DNA from: Epithemia pelagica
Lineage: Eukaryota; Bacillariophyta; Bacillariophyceae; Surirellales; Surirellaceae
NCBI GenBank assembly: GCA_946965045.2
Contig: OX337237.1
Coordinates: forward strand, 1,178,001 to 1,242,000
Direction: 5' to 3'
Length of the DNA stretch: 64,000 bases
The translations under genes were made by a program, and so were the position numbers. Positions 22,982 to 34,195 of the stretch are shown one piece after another. Position 1 is the first letter of the stretch; each line of letters opens with the position of its first letter. The notes beneath the pieces are model-generated. The model was not told the origin of the DNA, did not search any database, and worked only from the letters and a program-made list of their open reading frames with translations.

Positions 22982-25470
22982 TTAGAAAACAAAGCCAGCA
23001 TCAACTAAGGACTGCTGATCGGCATCAATATCGTGTCGAATAGCCGTCATTAGCGATTCATGGATAAGTCCTTTCAATTCCTCCATTTTGCTACGCGTTG
23101 CGCTCCAACAACGAAGGGGCGGATCATCTGGATCTGAACTCGATGCCTTTTTTTTGGGTTCAAATGCGGTTTTCAGTTTTTCCAAGAAAGCAGACCGAAT
23201 GCTATCCTGTTGTTTGTCATGGGTTGTCACAGTCGTCTTTTTATCAATCTGAACGATTCCGATGTACTGCGGCAACGACTGCAAAGTATTGTCCCAATAG
23301 GTCTTATCACTTGACTGCATTTTCCCTTTGGGACCGTTCTGGGGGGAAGGAACAGAATTGGGGTCCGATTTGCTTGGTGTTTTTTTGCGCTTGTGCTCCC
23401 GCTTTAGCTCGTTTTCTACATTTGGGTAGGTAAGACGATTGAATTGCATTGCCTGCAATTTTACAAATCCAAAGTAGGACAGAGATTCCTTTGGTTGCAG
23501 AAACCATAGCTGTGGTGTCGCACCATCGTCGACCGCCTTGCATGTTTTCACAAACTCAAGAATCATCCATTGCTTCACAGGGTGGTTTTTCTCAGCAACT
23601 GTCAGTTGAAGAGCCGCAATGGAAAACATTTCTCTCCTTTTGATCATGATGATGGCGTTAATCGCAGCAAAAGTCTCACTTGTGGCTTTCGCAAACACAG
23701 TAAACTCTTCCGTACTATGTGCATCCAACTTGGCCTTTGCCTTTTCCGAGAAATCCTGCATTGTCGTAAACTCGATGACTTCAATTTTGGATGCCGATTC
23801 CTGAAGCAGCACTTGAACAGAGGGCTTCATGTGATCCACGGGAAGCTCTGAACCGACGATGGTTATGTGCGCTTGATCGTTCCGCATATTCCTTGTTAGC
23901 AGAGGCTCCCAAATCCAGCCACCAACGCTGCGTGCCTTCGGCTGTGCAAGCAGGTCTTCCATTAGCTTCTGAAGTTTATCATCCGAACGGGACTCCTCCT
24001 TTTCCAGCAGCGATCGCCCGATGTATGGCGAGGGGATCTGGAGCTTGAACTTATTTCGGAATTTGTCTGTAGGGATCATGTGTCCAACAAGGCCGGGATA
24101 CAGTTTTTGCCCAACCACAGCGGAATTCCCCTCATTTGTTGGAGAAGAATCGTCCAAGACAGAAAGATGATTTACTAGCTTTTCCACTCCGTATATCGAA
24201 ATAGCTCCATCCACCAGCTCCTGCGCCTTCTCTGGATTTTGAAGGCAAAGGCGTGGGACACCTCCCACATAATAGAATGCGTCTTCCGCTTCGGTAACTG
24301 CTTCAGGGCTCTTGTTGGCTGCCATTTCTATTACCTCACGCTTGCTTGCTGAATCAATGTAACAAAAATTACCTTTAGTATCACTCCAATTTTGCTGTTG
24401 CCGAAGCCTGCTCCATCGTTCTTTGTTCGCTGAGCTTACAATGAGAAGGAAGCCGGGGGGGAAACTTCGAACACCTCCTCGGCTGAGATCCACAATGTGA
24501 AGGGTCTTATATTTGCTTCTCGGTTGGCCAGCCGCAATTTTGTTGCCGCTCCACGTGTAATGGACTTCCCAACCAAAAAGCTTTGCCATGAATAAACCAA
24601 TGATAGCACCAAGAATTGACTTGCCGGTTCCCTGGACTCCAGTTAGTACCATTGTGCTCTTTTTCCGGTCATCGTCTTGCTTTGCATTTGCGTACTCTTG
24701 ATGAGCTTTCTCAAAGAACGCAATCGTTGAGCAAAGAATGTAGGAATAACAGTGACGCCAATAAACTGAGCGGATTTCATAGTCAAACCATTCCATGCGC
24801 TTCACTTGGATGAACCGCTTCTCATTGACTTTCAAAAGCGAAATATCTTGATCAAAGAATACCTGCATCGCATTGATATCGTTATCCACAGTAGTCCTCT
24901 CTGAGGAGGGGCGTCGCTAGCCGCAGAGGGTAGAATGAGGATGTTGTGTGACAAAAAACAACGAGACACAGAAAATCCATCTAGAACTACCAAAAGATAC
25001 GCATACAAACTCACCTGCTGGATTTAATGAAAGGATGTGCAAGAGTAATGAAAGATAAGGTCGGCAATCAAAGGGAAATTGATGGAAAAGACGGTTGGTT
25101 GTGACGCATGGAACAAATTATGAGTGAGTTTCAATGGCTTTTCAAATTGGGAACAAAGAAAACAAAACATAGTTGTTGCTGTGGCATTGTAGCTGAATAC
25201 CAGCCGGCCCAGATAATTGATGAAATAGGCAAAATGACAAGAATCGCAAAATCGAATACAGATACACAATCACAAATTCACACTCACTGCTGCCATTGCC
25301 GGACCCAGCGTGTACGTGCGGCCAGGGACGAGGGATCCAAAGTCAACTATTCCTGTGCCTTCGCTATCTCGTAGGAACTTTACGCCCTCAACTTTTAAAT
25401 AGTCCCTATATCCCTGCTGACTGGAGACGCTCAACTTCTCGCCATTGACAACAATTTGTATGGGCATCAT
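22982..25470 (-). CDS. Crinkler/RHS-type P-loop NTPase with C-terminal nuclease-like domain, copy 2 (header type B)
   Basis: The model is complement(join(22982..24916, 25288..25470)). The main exon is nearly identical to copy 1: Walker A, Walker B-like segment and GGVPR are unchanged. Visible substitutions in the C-terminal part include Gly to Ala in the CKxVDDG motif, Asn to Ser in MQSxDK, and Asp to Asn at residue 411, the position I regard as the probable nuclease metal ligand. Exon 1 is unrelated to that of copy 1. It encodes a 61-residue header starting MMPIQIVVNGEKL, of a size and strand pattern compatible with a small ubiquitin-like header as described for Crinkler-type proteins. That is a weak inference from pattern only. 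The last residues of exon 1 (YTLGPAMAA) and the GTGAGT donor are shared with copy 1. A signal peptide is not evident. Confidence 0.72.
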
Positions 25471-26273
25471 GGTTTGTGGTGCTTAAATTGCTTTTACTGA
25501 AAAGCTCATCGCTTTATCATGGGCACTTTTTGGTGCGGGCACGGAAATTGGGACTCTCCCCGACTTTAGTGGGGGGATAAGGCAGGGGAGGGGGAAAGGA
25601 AGGGGAAAGGAAAGGGGAGGGAAATATCACAAATCACAACAGGGCAACGACAACGACGATAACGACGATAACGGCAATAACTTTCCCAACGGACACACCT
25701 ACTGCCTCTACAATCCCCTCCCTGCCCAAACCAACCATGGTCCCCCGTCCCCCCGGCGACGCGCTTCCGGGCAGCACCGCCGTGGCAGAAAGTCCGCAAG
25801 AAATCTGCCACGACTGACTCGCAGTGCTACGCGTCTAGCCGCATCCTTTCCGGTTTGACCGCCGAGCGACCCAACTTTCCGCCAATCCCCCAAACCCAAA
25901 CTGCAACCACAATGACCATCCTTCCTTTACAACGAAAAAAATCCAACGGAAAAGGTCTCATTGCAAAAAAAGCAGCCGTACCAGCGACCATGGCGTCGCG
26001 ATCTCTCATCAACGTACCCGGACAACCGATGTCAAACCCAACGAACCACCCATACTGCCCCCAGACAGAACAACAACCACTGGTGTCAGAAGCTTTGCAA
26101 GACAGCCATGACACCAACATAGGACCTACAGCCAAACCTACTACGGCCACGACGTCAACGACACAGCGCTATCACGAACGAGAAACCGTAACCACACCGG
26201 CCGCCAGGAGAGCGCATAAAACAGAAAGCGAACAAACAATCACTTCCCTTTCACCAAAATAACCCAGTCCATC
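25316..26273. other. Non-homologous cassette between duplicated arms, version B
   Basis: This 958-bp block occupies the same relative position as 6169-7150 but with unrelated sequence. It includes the type B Crinkler header exon (to 25470), about 380 bp of intergenic sequence with a purine-rich stretch at 25565-25625, and a frame from ATG 25855 to a TAA at 26260. That frame is the same as ORF1 (26290) and runs into it except for that stop. The right edge is AGTTGAAACG, common to both copies. Confidence 0.85.
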
Positions 26274-26289
26274 AGTTGAAACGACCACC

Positions 26290-28245
26290 ATGCCAGGAAC
26301 AAAACCGCCGCCAGGCGAGACCTCACCGAGGAACGACAGTCCAACCGACAACGCGGACAACAGCAACGAAACCGAGAACAACACTGCCAACCAAGACAAC
26401 ACCCAAGACGGCTGGGTCTTGCTCCGCCCGAAGACTCGTACAGCAAATCCATACGCTTTTTCCCCGACGAGAAACAAACCTGCTCCAGCCCACCTGGTCT
26501 ATGCCAACGCCTATATGCACCACGAATCCAAACAGGCTGAAGCCCGACGCCCACCAGTCACAGCGAACTCCCTCCATGACATTCTTCAAGCGGCCCTGAA
26601 CCTTCACAAACAAAGGCAAGGCAAACATCCCCTGGCAATCGCCATTCACCATATTGTCTTTGTGGAGACGAAAAAACCAAAGAAGAAACAAGGCAACCAC
26701 ACGAGTATCTACCTCGTCAGCTTCAAACCGGCGCAATCCAACGAGCAGTTCGATCTCGAACTTTTCTGGGAACAGGCTATCCGTTTCATTGTCCAAAAGT
26801 GGCACCAGCACACCCTCAGTGACTTCCAAGAAGACGGTAACGGTGACGAAATCGTCCTCCGCCCCAATCAAGTGCTCAACCAGCTCAACAAGGCTACGGC
26901 AACAACACACACGCGAGCAAGTCAACTCACCCTCTACTTGCCGGCGTGCAATCACCCGAATGCAAAGGCTATGGGTTTCGTGGGCGGAATCCCCGCCGTT
27001 GCCCAAACGCGGACAAATCAACCTCCAAGAAGCACGCTTTGCGACAGCTACGAGTTCAAGAACCATGTGGGGTTCAGAGACGGTACATTCACCGGGAAGA
27101 TGGAAAACGGCACCCCTGGAGTAGCACCAGTGATTCAAATTGCAACATCATCACCAACGGTCTTCCAAAAGATCCTTCATTCAGCAACACTGTTTGCCAC
27201 CGCCACACCTGATCGAGTCCAAGACTTCACTTGGTACGGGAGCGAGTTTCAGATCATGCCTTTCCCCCACAACGACGATGACGCCACAAGGACGCAAAAC
27301 CTAATCGATGTTCGTAACATCGACCAATATTTCTGCATGAAATGTGTGTTCATCCACATCCGGGCCGTCCACCCGCCACCGGAACTGGAACATTGGAACA
27401 AGCTATACGAGCTTCCAACCTTTGAAGGCATTTTTCCTACATTTGTAGGACACTACGCCGAGCCAGTGGGTTACGACCTCTACCTACAAAATGCACCAGA
27501 TACCTTCACTCTGGATGCCGAGAAACTCCGCCACTACCCGGGTTTCCCGATTGAACTCCTCCCACCACCTGTTGCCGCGGCACCACAACAACTACAGCCA
27601 CAACAAAATGGCAATGTCCCCGTCAGGCAACAAAACGTTAGAAGCCATGCACAACGTTTTCACCGCCTGGCCGAACGTATCACACGGCGCCATACGGCTC
27701 AAACAACAACAGCCACGGACCAACCATCTCGGCCAACGCCCACAGCGGTCTCTCCAGAGCAAAGCCCACGGAAACGAGCGGCAGTGGAACAATCTCCCAC
27801 CCAACCGATGGAAACCGAAGTCCACTCCACGCCAACAAGCCCTACAGGCAACACAACGCCTTCGGGCAACCGTTTTACAGCACTCCAACAGACCGAACAT
27901 CACGATTCCGATAGTTCGGCGACGATGGACGAAAAAGACTTTGAACAAACAACAAATACTCCGGCTGAGCTCGTTGCCCTGTTGCAACAATATCACATTA
28001 CAACGGCAACACACTCACAGAGTACCTACGAGGAAATGCTCACTTTGGCGACACACGTCTACAAACAAGACAGCGCTAAAACGGCAACGCTCTTGGAGCA
28101 TCTCCAGCCTATTCGGTCCTTTCGGGAAGAGGACAAACAAGATGCCTGGGACTACGCCACAGAACTTCTCAACAGTGTAATGGCAAGGACGGATCGCAAC
28201 TCACCCGACTCTAAGAGGCCCCCACAGCGGGGCCATGGCGCTTAG
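26290..28245 (+). CDS. Retrotransposon ORF1, copy 2 (intact)
   Basis: This is a 651-residue open frame. An in-frame extension exists upstream from 25855 but is separated by a stop at 26260. The N-terminal quarter is N/T/P-rich, and the middle carries a globular region (HHIVFVETKK...IYLVSFKPAQ; WYGSEFQIMPFP...FIHIRAVHPP). The C-terminal third is P/T/Q-rich, ending with a short helical region (AELVALLQQYHIT...SAKTATLLEHL). No zinc knuckle or RRM is recognised. The stop overlaps the start of ORF2 by 11 bases, a layout compatible with coupled translation. The function is presumed RNA or nucleic-acid binding; this is not shown by any motif. Confidence 0.65.
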   Translation: MPGTKPPPGETSPRNDSPTDNADNSNETENNTANQDNTQDGWVLLRPKTRTANPYAFSPTRNKPAPAHLVYANAYMHHESKQAEARRPPVTANSLHDILQAALNLHKQRQGKHPLAIAIHHIVFVETKKPKKKQGNHTSIYLVSFKPAQSNEQFDLELFWEQAIRFIVQKWHQHTLSDFQEDGNGDEIVLRPNQVLNQLNKATATTHTRASQLTLYLPACNHPNAKAMGFVGGIPAVAQTRTNQPPRSTLCDSYEFKNHVGFRDGTFTGKMENGTPGVAPVIQIATSSPTVFQKILHSATLFATATPDRVQDFTWYGSEFQIMPFPHNDDDATRTQNLIDVRNIDQYFCMKCVFIHIRAVHPPPELEHWNKLYELPTFEGIFPTFVGHYAEPVGYDLYLQNAPDTFTLDAEKLRHYPGFPIELLPPPVAAAPQQLQPQQNGNVPVRQQNVRSHAQRFHRLAERITRRHTAQTTTATDQPSRPTPTAVSPEQSPRKRAAVEQSPTQPMETEVHSTPTSPTGNTTPSGNRFTALQQTEHHDSDSSATMDEKDFEQTTNTPAELVALLQQYHITTATHSQSTYEEMLTLATHVYKQDSAKTATLLEHLQPIRSFREEDKQDAWDYATELLNSVMARTDRNSPDSKRPPQRGHGA

Positions 28246-31200
28246 AAGTCCCATGAGTCATAGATCCTTCCCCCGCCACTGCCCCGTTCCGAATTGCCCG
28301 TGGACCCTAGCAACACCCCAACCCAACCACCCCCGACGACACCTATGTAACCACCTCAAAAACGACCATCCGAGTATCCCTACGAACGACTACTTAACCA
28401 CCGCCTTTTGCACACAAACAAACATCTACCCGTGCCGACAATGCAACACCCCAGATCGCATCTACCACGACAACGCCCACCTCAAAGCCCATACAAACGA
28501 CAAACATTCTCGGGAGAAAACAAATCTACAATTAGTAACGACAACACTATGTAATCTACCTTGTGAGTTTCACTCGGCCTGGTCCCATTCTCTAGAATTT
28601 CTATACAACTGGGACCCCACCCCACCACCGTTCAGGGCAACTATATGGCATGCCCTTTCCCCCCAAGCCAAAACAGAATACCACAACATTTTAGGTAGGG
28701 TAACCACGTGGACGATCGAAGCATCACAACCAATTACGGCCAAGCACCACAAAGACCAACAAACCAGCCCACCCCTTAGAGACGCAACCCCGTTCTGGAA
28801 GCTTTTGTTAATCCTGGAACCGCTGCTTTTAGCACCCTTTAACAACGAAGACTTTGATTCCCCACACAAAGCCTTACGGGCACGCATTGGCCAGTTCAAA
28901 CTAGGCAGAATCCAGGAACTCCAACTCCAGACACAACCAACACCACGATCGACCCAGCAAAAACCATCCAACATGCGTCAAAAGCCGCAGAGTTAGATAA
29001 CTTTTCGACGGCTTTCAAACGGTTAACCGAATCATTGCCACAAGCAAAACTTACAAAACCCACCATCAAAGCAATTAAAGCCAAATTGTTTTCACCACCG
29101 GTGCCATCGCCAACAACCAGTTTACGACGGTCCGCCCGAAACCAGGACACCCAAACAGACCCCCAACAAGTTCCCGTCCAAATCGGACCGAGCGACCTTG
29201 TCCAGACTCTTCACCGTCTCAAACGCGGTACGGCCGCCGGACCCTTTGCATCGTGCATTGATGCAATAGCATCTTTTGGCCTCCACCATCGGACCAGCAA
29301 CAACAAGTCAACAAGACCCCAAATCAAGAAATTATGCACCCTCATCAACCTCATACTGGCCGGGAAGATCCCTCCTGCAATCCAACCCCATATCTCTGCA
29401 TGCTATTTCCTTGCTCTCCACAAGGATCCCCAGGACTCCTCCAAACTCTGCCCCATAGGCATTGACACTGCCTTACGACGAGTGGCAGCATCGGCAGCTC
29501 TACATGCCACAGCACCCCAACTAACCTCTTACCTCCCAGTTCTCGGACAATTCGGCATTCAAACGCCTGGCGGCATAGACTTCGCTATACAAACGACAGT
29601 CTGCCAACTCCACAAATACGTGGAAACCAACGTCACTCCAACCCGGGCCTTGCTCCTGTTGGATATCACCAACATCCAACAACATGTTCAATGCAACATC
29701 AAGAGCACACTGCCGAACACTCCTCCAAGCCAACCCAGCCACCAACGCCTTGATCCCTCTCTTCGACATGTTGCACGGCCAGCCCGTGTCCCAATGGTAC
29801 TATGACAAAACTCGTCATCCACAACACTTTGCCCAGCGGGAAGGCTTCCCACAAGGGTGCCCTTTGAGTCCACTTTTTGCATGCATGGTTCTAGGGGACC
29901 TGGTTACCAAACTAAAGAACGAGCTGTTAGAACGGGCAAAAACAAGAATGGCAACAGGTATCACCGGCGACGACAACAGAGGCCTCGAAGCCCACACCAC
30001 GTCCATCATGGACGACACATCAATATGTCTTGCTCATATTGACTTACCATGGTTCATCTGCCGGTTTCAAGAACTCGGCGGTCCCATGGGCATTCATCTC
30101 AGTTGCACCAAGACCAAGATACTGACATCCACCACCGGAGAATCACCCATAACGACCCTTGCACCACAAGCAGCGGCAGCACTCACAGAGGCTCTTGGTC
30201 TCTTGGCTCCCTCCAACCCCACTTCGGCCGAACTCACCGTGGGAACCAGATTTCTCGGATACCCGCTCGGACAGCCACAATTTGCCCAACAATTCATCAA
30301 GGACACGATTGCCGAGCTCAAAGCGAATACGGACGCGATATTGCAACTCCCCAACGTCCAAACGCAAGCCATCATGTACCGCCTCTCCATAGCGAATTCC
30401 ATCAACCACTTGTTGTGTTCGGACATCCTCACCTCTCCGTCGCCCGACTCTGACGACTCCTATTGGATCAGTGATACCACCAAGCAACTCGACAAACTCC
30501 ACAAATATTTCATCAAAAAGCTTTTGCAGTCCACCAACGACATTCCCGACTATGCCCTCCACATAGCCACCATCCCAGACAGATTTGGGGGTCTTGGTAT
30601 TTCCAGTCCTCATACAACAGCCAAGGCAGCATTTGTTGGATCTACGGTTCGATCAATCCAACTCTGCAATGAACAACACGGCGTCATCCTCAACAACTAC
30701 CACAAACGAATCTTTCAAGACTGGGAAACCAGCCCCCTCCCATCGCTTCCAGCTTGCACCAATGCGATATAAATCTTGACAGCCCACTCCGAGAAACCCC
30801 CCAATTGCAACGAACACTCACCGACCAAACATTACAGCGTCACGGCTTTGACCGGTTGATTGTTGCAACTCCAGACCACCTCAAGCCGAGTCTCCCCGCG
30901 GCATTAACGCCGTACATCAGCAAGGCCCTTCATCAACCCAGACGCTCTGCGCCCTTCCATGTCCCCGATGCCATTTACCGTACCACGGTTATGCGAAAAT
31001 TACGACTCCCCTTACTGGCCACAGCGGCACACCAAGTCTACCTTTGCCAAAAAGACCACCCCCTAGACCCATACGGCGATCACTTTTTCTGTTGCTCCAA
31101 AAGTCCAAAGACGCATGCATCCAACACCGTAGGATGCGCTGTTTACTGTCCTGCAAGAAATGGCCCCCCATTGCAAACACGTGAGATCTCAGGATGATAT

Positions 31201-31905
31201 CCACATCGAGCTGCTCAATCTCTTACCGGCACACCCTTCCAACATACGGCCGGCCAATGTCGGCATCCAACTCAACCCGGCAGCCAACAAACACGGACTG
31301 AAATACATCGCAATTGATGTAACCATCCCTCCTCCACCTGTCCCACATCCAGCTTCCTCCACTGACCTGTCCGATCTTCAAAACTTGGCTGACTACGCCA
31401 GTAGGACACATCGGCTGGCTGCCCGTGGAAAGCTCATCAAGGACCCCATCGCAGCATCCCTCATGAACCAAGACAAGATGATCCTCGTACCCTTCACTGT
31501 CGATCACCTTGGTGGACTCGGATCCTTTGCCACCCAGTTGCTTTTCGGAAAACCCGCCTACCCCGGTCCCCATACACCGCCTCAATGGGACGACCACTTT
31601 TTCGGCATGTGTTCATCTCGCGCGTCACCCAAGCCAGAGGCATTTGAACTTTTCCAAGCCTTTCAACACTGTCCGACGAACTTGACGGCTGTCCCTTCTG
31701 ATTTCGAACCCTTGTCCTCCAAAACCTTAGACCCCCATCCCCAGCCCACGGCCTTTCTCCCCATTTCTACGTTCTCCAAAATTGCTCTCGGCCACGCCAT
31801 TCTCACTGCCCTGGCCACCCACATCCACCAACAACAGGCCCTCCATGATGCCCACTCGATGCAAAAACGACAACACCGATATCGATCTTCTTTATATGCA
31901 TCTTT
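28235..31905 (+). pseudogene. Retrotransposon ORF2, copy 2 (zinc finger, RT, RLE), frame-broken
   Basis: The pieces read 28235-28996 (C2H2-type finger pairs), about 28930-29805 (RT N-terminal part), 29684-30772 (RT core: FNATSRAH, FPQGCPLSP, MDDTS, GIHLSCTKTK), 30754-31197 (CQKDHPLDPYGDHFFCC) and 31160-32002. The last piece has the RPAN...AIDVT restriction-like endonuclease signature. The frame changes sit near 28930, 29690, 30765 and 31130. Near 29690 an approximately duplicated 10-base segment (CCAACA-rich) separates LLLDITN from FNATSR. All four are shared with copy 1. The enzyme would reverse-transcribe at a nicked target; this copy cannot do so without recoding. Confidence 0.8.
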
Positions 31906-32086
31906 TCTTCCCCCCAAACCCTCCTACGTCCCCCCACCATATACTCCCTATTGGTTGTGTGACTCAACTCCTTTGCCACACCCCCCGTGCGTCACTCCTT
32001 AACACGCACGGTAGTCTAGATTAACATTACTCTACATTACACAATTTCTCCAAACTTTTTTCCATATCCCACAATCCCATCCGACC

Positions 32087-34195
32087 ATGACAAAGCTCGA
32101 CACGAACGATAACGACGCTGATACAAATACCATGCCATCATCCACCACTTCCTCCCACAAAAATGAGGAGGCAGAAGAATCCAATGTCTTGAACGAGTGG
32201 CGCCAAAAGCGAGCTCGAAGAAAGCAATTGCAACAAGAACAACAACAAGAGGCATCCAACCTTTTGAATTTGGACCCTCCAGACATGGACGACGACAACG
32301 ACGAACAAGAAATGACAACCGCCAAGCGACGTCGGATCGAACGCGAAGAATTGATGCAATCCCGATTGCCAAAGATGGGCTCCAACACAAACAAGAAGAA
32401 ACACCAAGAAGCACCGGTGGACCACACCGACACAGGTAACCTGACAACGAATGAAACACCAACGACAATCGAAAACGACCGGACAAAGGACAGTCTGAAT
32501 GATTCGAAAATTCCTCAAGAATCTGTAGAAAACGGCGCATCGGCCGAGGCACTCATGGAACAAGCCCAAGCCTTGTTGGAACAACAACAGGCACAAGAGT
32601 TGACGGCGGAGGAACGAGAGGAACGTCAACGACAGCACGAGGAGGCCTTGCTGTTAAAGCAGGCGCAAGCACAATTAACCAAAAAGGCCCTGCAAAGTGC
32701 TCACGATGTGGCACAGGGTGTGGTCTATACCAAACCCATGCCCAGTTTGTGGAAGGTACCCCGTTCCATTTTGGAAAGGACCACACCGGACGATTGGCAA
32801 AAATGGCGACAAGACTTTGCCATTAACGCCGAAGGCAAGGATATTCCACCTCCCCTTTCACGCTTTGTCGATATGAAATTGCCGCCACCCTTGCTGCGCA
32901 AGTTACAGGAAAAGAATATACAACGACCGACTCCCATTCAAATGCAAGGCATTCCAGCCGCCTTGGCCGGACGTGATTTGGTCGGAATTGCCTTTACCGG
33001 AAGTGGCAAAACCTTGGCCTTTTGTATACCTACAGTCATGGTGGCACTTGAGCAAGAACTGCTCTTGCCTCTCTTGCCGGGAGAGGGACCCTTGTGTGTA
33101 CTCATGGCACCCTCCCGCGAATTGGCTCGCCAGACCTTTGACATTTTGACCGAGTATTTGCAAGCCGTCTCGGAAACACCGGAATATCCCACACTCAATT
33201 CGCTCTTGTTGATTGGAGGCGAGGCCATGGGGGCGCAAATTCGTGCCCTCCAGGAAACGCCCATTCATTGCGTCGTGGCCACGGCTGGTCGCTTGCGTAT
33301 GTTGTTGAAAGAACAACGCATGACATTAGACCATACACGATTGGTCTGTCTCGATGAAGCCGATCGATTGTTGGATTTGGGATTTGATGAAGATGTAGGA
33401 GATATTTTTAATTACTTCACCCGACAAAAGCAATCTCTCTTGTTCAGTGCCACCTTTCCGCAAAAGTTTCAAGAATTTTGTCGACAAACCTTGGTCCAAC
33501 CCATTGTCATCAATGTCGGTCGGGCTGGAGCAGCCAATCTCGATGTCATTCAAGAAGTGGAATATGTCAAACAAGAATCCAAATTGGTCTATCTGCTGAG
33601 TGCCTTGCAAAAGACGGCCCCTCCCGTGTGTATCTTTTCCCAGCGACAACGCGACGTGGACGACATTCATGAGTACCTCTTGCTCAAGGGCGTCCAAGCA
33701 GTCAGTATTCATGGCAGTAAGGATCAACAAGAACGAAATGCCGCCATTCAATTGTTTAAAAGTGGTCAAAAAGACGTCTTGATTGCCACCGATGTCGCGG
33801 CCAAGGGATTGGATTTCCCCAATATTCAACACGTGATCAATTTTGATATGCCGACCGAAATTGAAAATTACGTCCATCGCATTGGTCGGACCGGTCGTTG
33901 TGGCAAGACGGGTGTCGCTACGACCTTTATCAACAAGTCAAGTGATGAAATGACGCTCTTGGATTTGCGAGGCTTGTTGCAAGAAGCTCGACAACGAATT
34001 CCACCCGTTTTGGAACTCTTGCAAGATCCACGGCCATCGGCGCGCACCAATGGTGCTGCGGGGACAACGGGAGGATGCTCCTTTTGTGGGGGACTGGGTC
34101 ATTCTATTGTTGATTGTCCCAAAATTGAAAAGGATGCCAAACGAATTCAACGTGGAAATTACGATGGTCTACAAATGGGAGGAGGAGATTGGTAA
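32087..34195 (+). CDS. DDX41: DEAD-box RNA helicase DDX41/Abstrakt
   Basis: This is a 702-residue complete single-exon gene for a nuclear RNA helicase of the Abstrakt/DDX41 family, known for roles in splicing. An acidic, Q/E-rich N-terminus with likely coiled coil (about 150-220) precedes the core. Motifs: PTPIQMQGIP (Q motif), TGSGKT (about 304), APSRELA, TAGRLRMLL, DEADRLLDLG (about 423), SATFP, ATDVAAKGLDFP and HRIGRTGR (about 597). A C-terminal CCHC zinc knuckle CSFCGGLGHSIVDC (about 664) is the family's distinguishing feature. The start ATG 32087 is the first in frame with acceptable context. The retrotransposon ends about 180 bp upstream, so its promoter is short or partly transposon-derived. 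Confidence 0.93.
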   Translation: MTKLDTNDNDADTNTMPSSTTSSHKNEEAEESNVLNEWRQKRARRKQLQQEQQQEASNLLNLDPPDMDDDNDEQEMTTAKRRRIEREELMQSRLPKMGSNTNKKKHQEAPVDHTDTGNLTTNETPTTIENDRTKDSLNDSKIPQESVENGASAEALMEQAQALLEQQQAQELTAEEREERQRQHEEALLLKQAQAQLTKKALQSAHDVAQGVVYTKPMPSLWKVPRSILERTTPDDWQKWRQDFAINAEGKDIPPPLSRFVDMKLPPPLLRKLQEKNIQRPTPIQMQGIPAALAGRDLVGIAFTGSGKTLAFCIPTVMVALEQELLLPLLPGEGPLCVLMAPSRELARQTFDILTEYLQAVSETPEYPTLNSLLLIGGEAMGAQIRALQETPIHCVVATAGRLRMLLKEQRMTLDHTRLVCLDEADRLLDLGFDEDVGDIFNYFTRQKQSLLFSATFPQKFQEFCRQTLVQPIVINVGRAGAANLDVIQEVEYVKQESKLVYLLSALQKTAPPVCIFSQRQRDVDDIHEYLLLKGVQAVSIHGSKDQQERNAAIQLFKSGQKDVLIATDVAAKGLDFPNIQHVINFDMPTEIENYVHRIGRTGRCGKTGVATTFINKSSDEMTLLDLRGLLQEARQRIPPVLELLQDPRPSARTNGAAGTTGGCSFCGGLGHSIVDCPKIEKDAKRIQRGNYDGLQMGGGDW

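Larger units (their letters stand above)
19129..31905. repeat. Segmental duplication, copy 2
   Basis: This is the partner of 1-13505. It carries the complete helicase, a TPR pseudogene, the second Crinkler/RHS-type gene and the second retrotransposon. Differences from copy 1 are sparse substitutions plus discrete indels: CAA-tract lengths, the solo LTR, the 29-bp and 14-bp deletions, and a 37-bp difference. There is also the complete replacement at 25316-26273. The right end at about 31905 lies only about 180 bp before the DDX41 start codon. Confidence 0.95.
25855..31905 (+). mobile_element. RLE-type non-LTR retrotransposon, copy 2
   Basis: This is the better-preserved copy, without the solo LTR and with the RT catalytic MDD present (30007-30018). 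ORF1 is intact from 26290. ORF2 is split by at least four frame switches that copy 1 shares. The element's 3' region ends at about 31905 as judged by loss of homology to copy 1; no poly-A or target-site duplication was found. It lies immediately upstream of DDX41. Confidence 0.8.
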
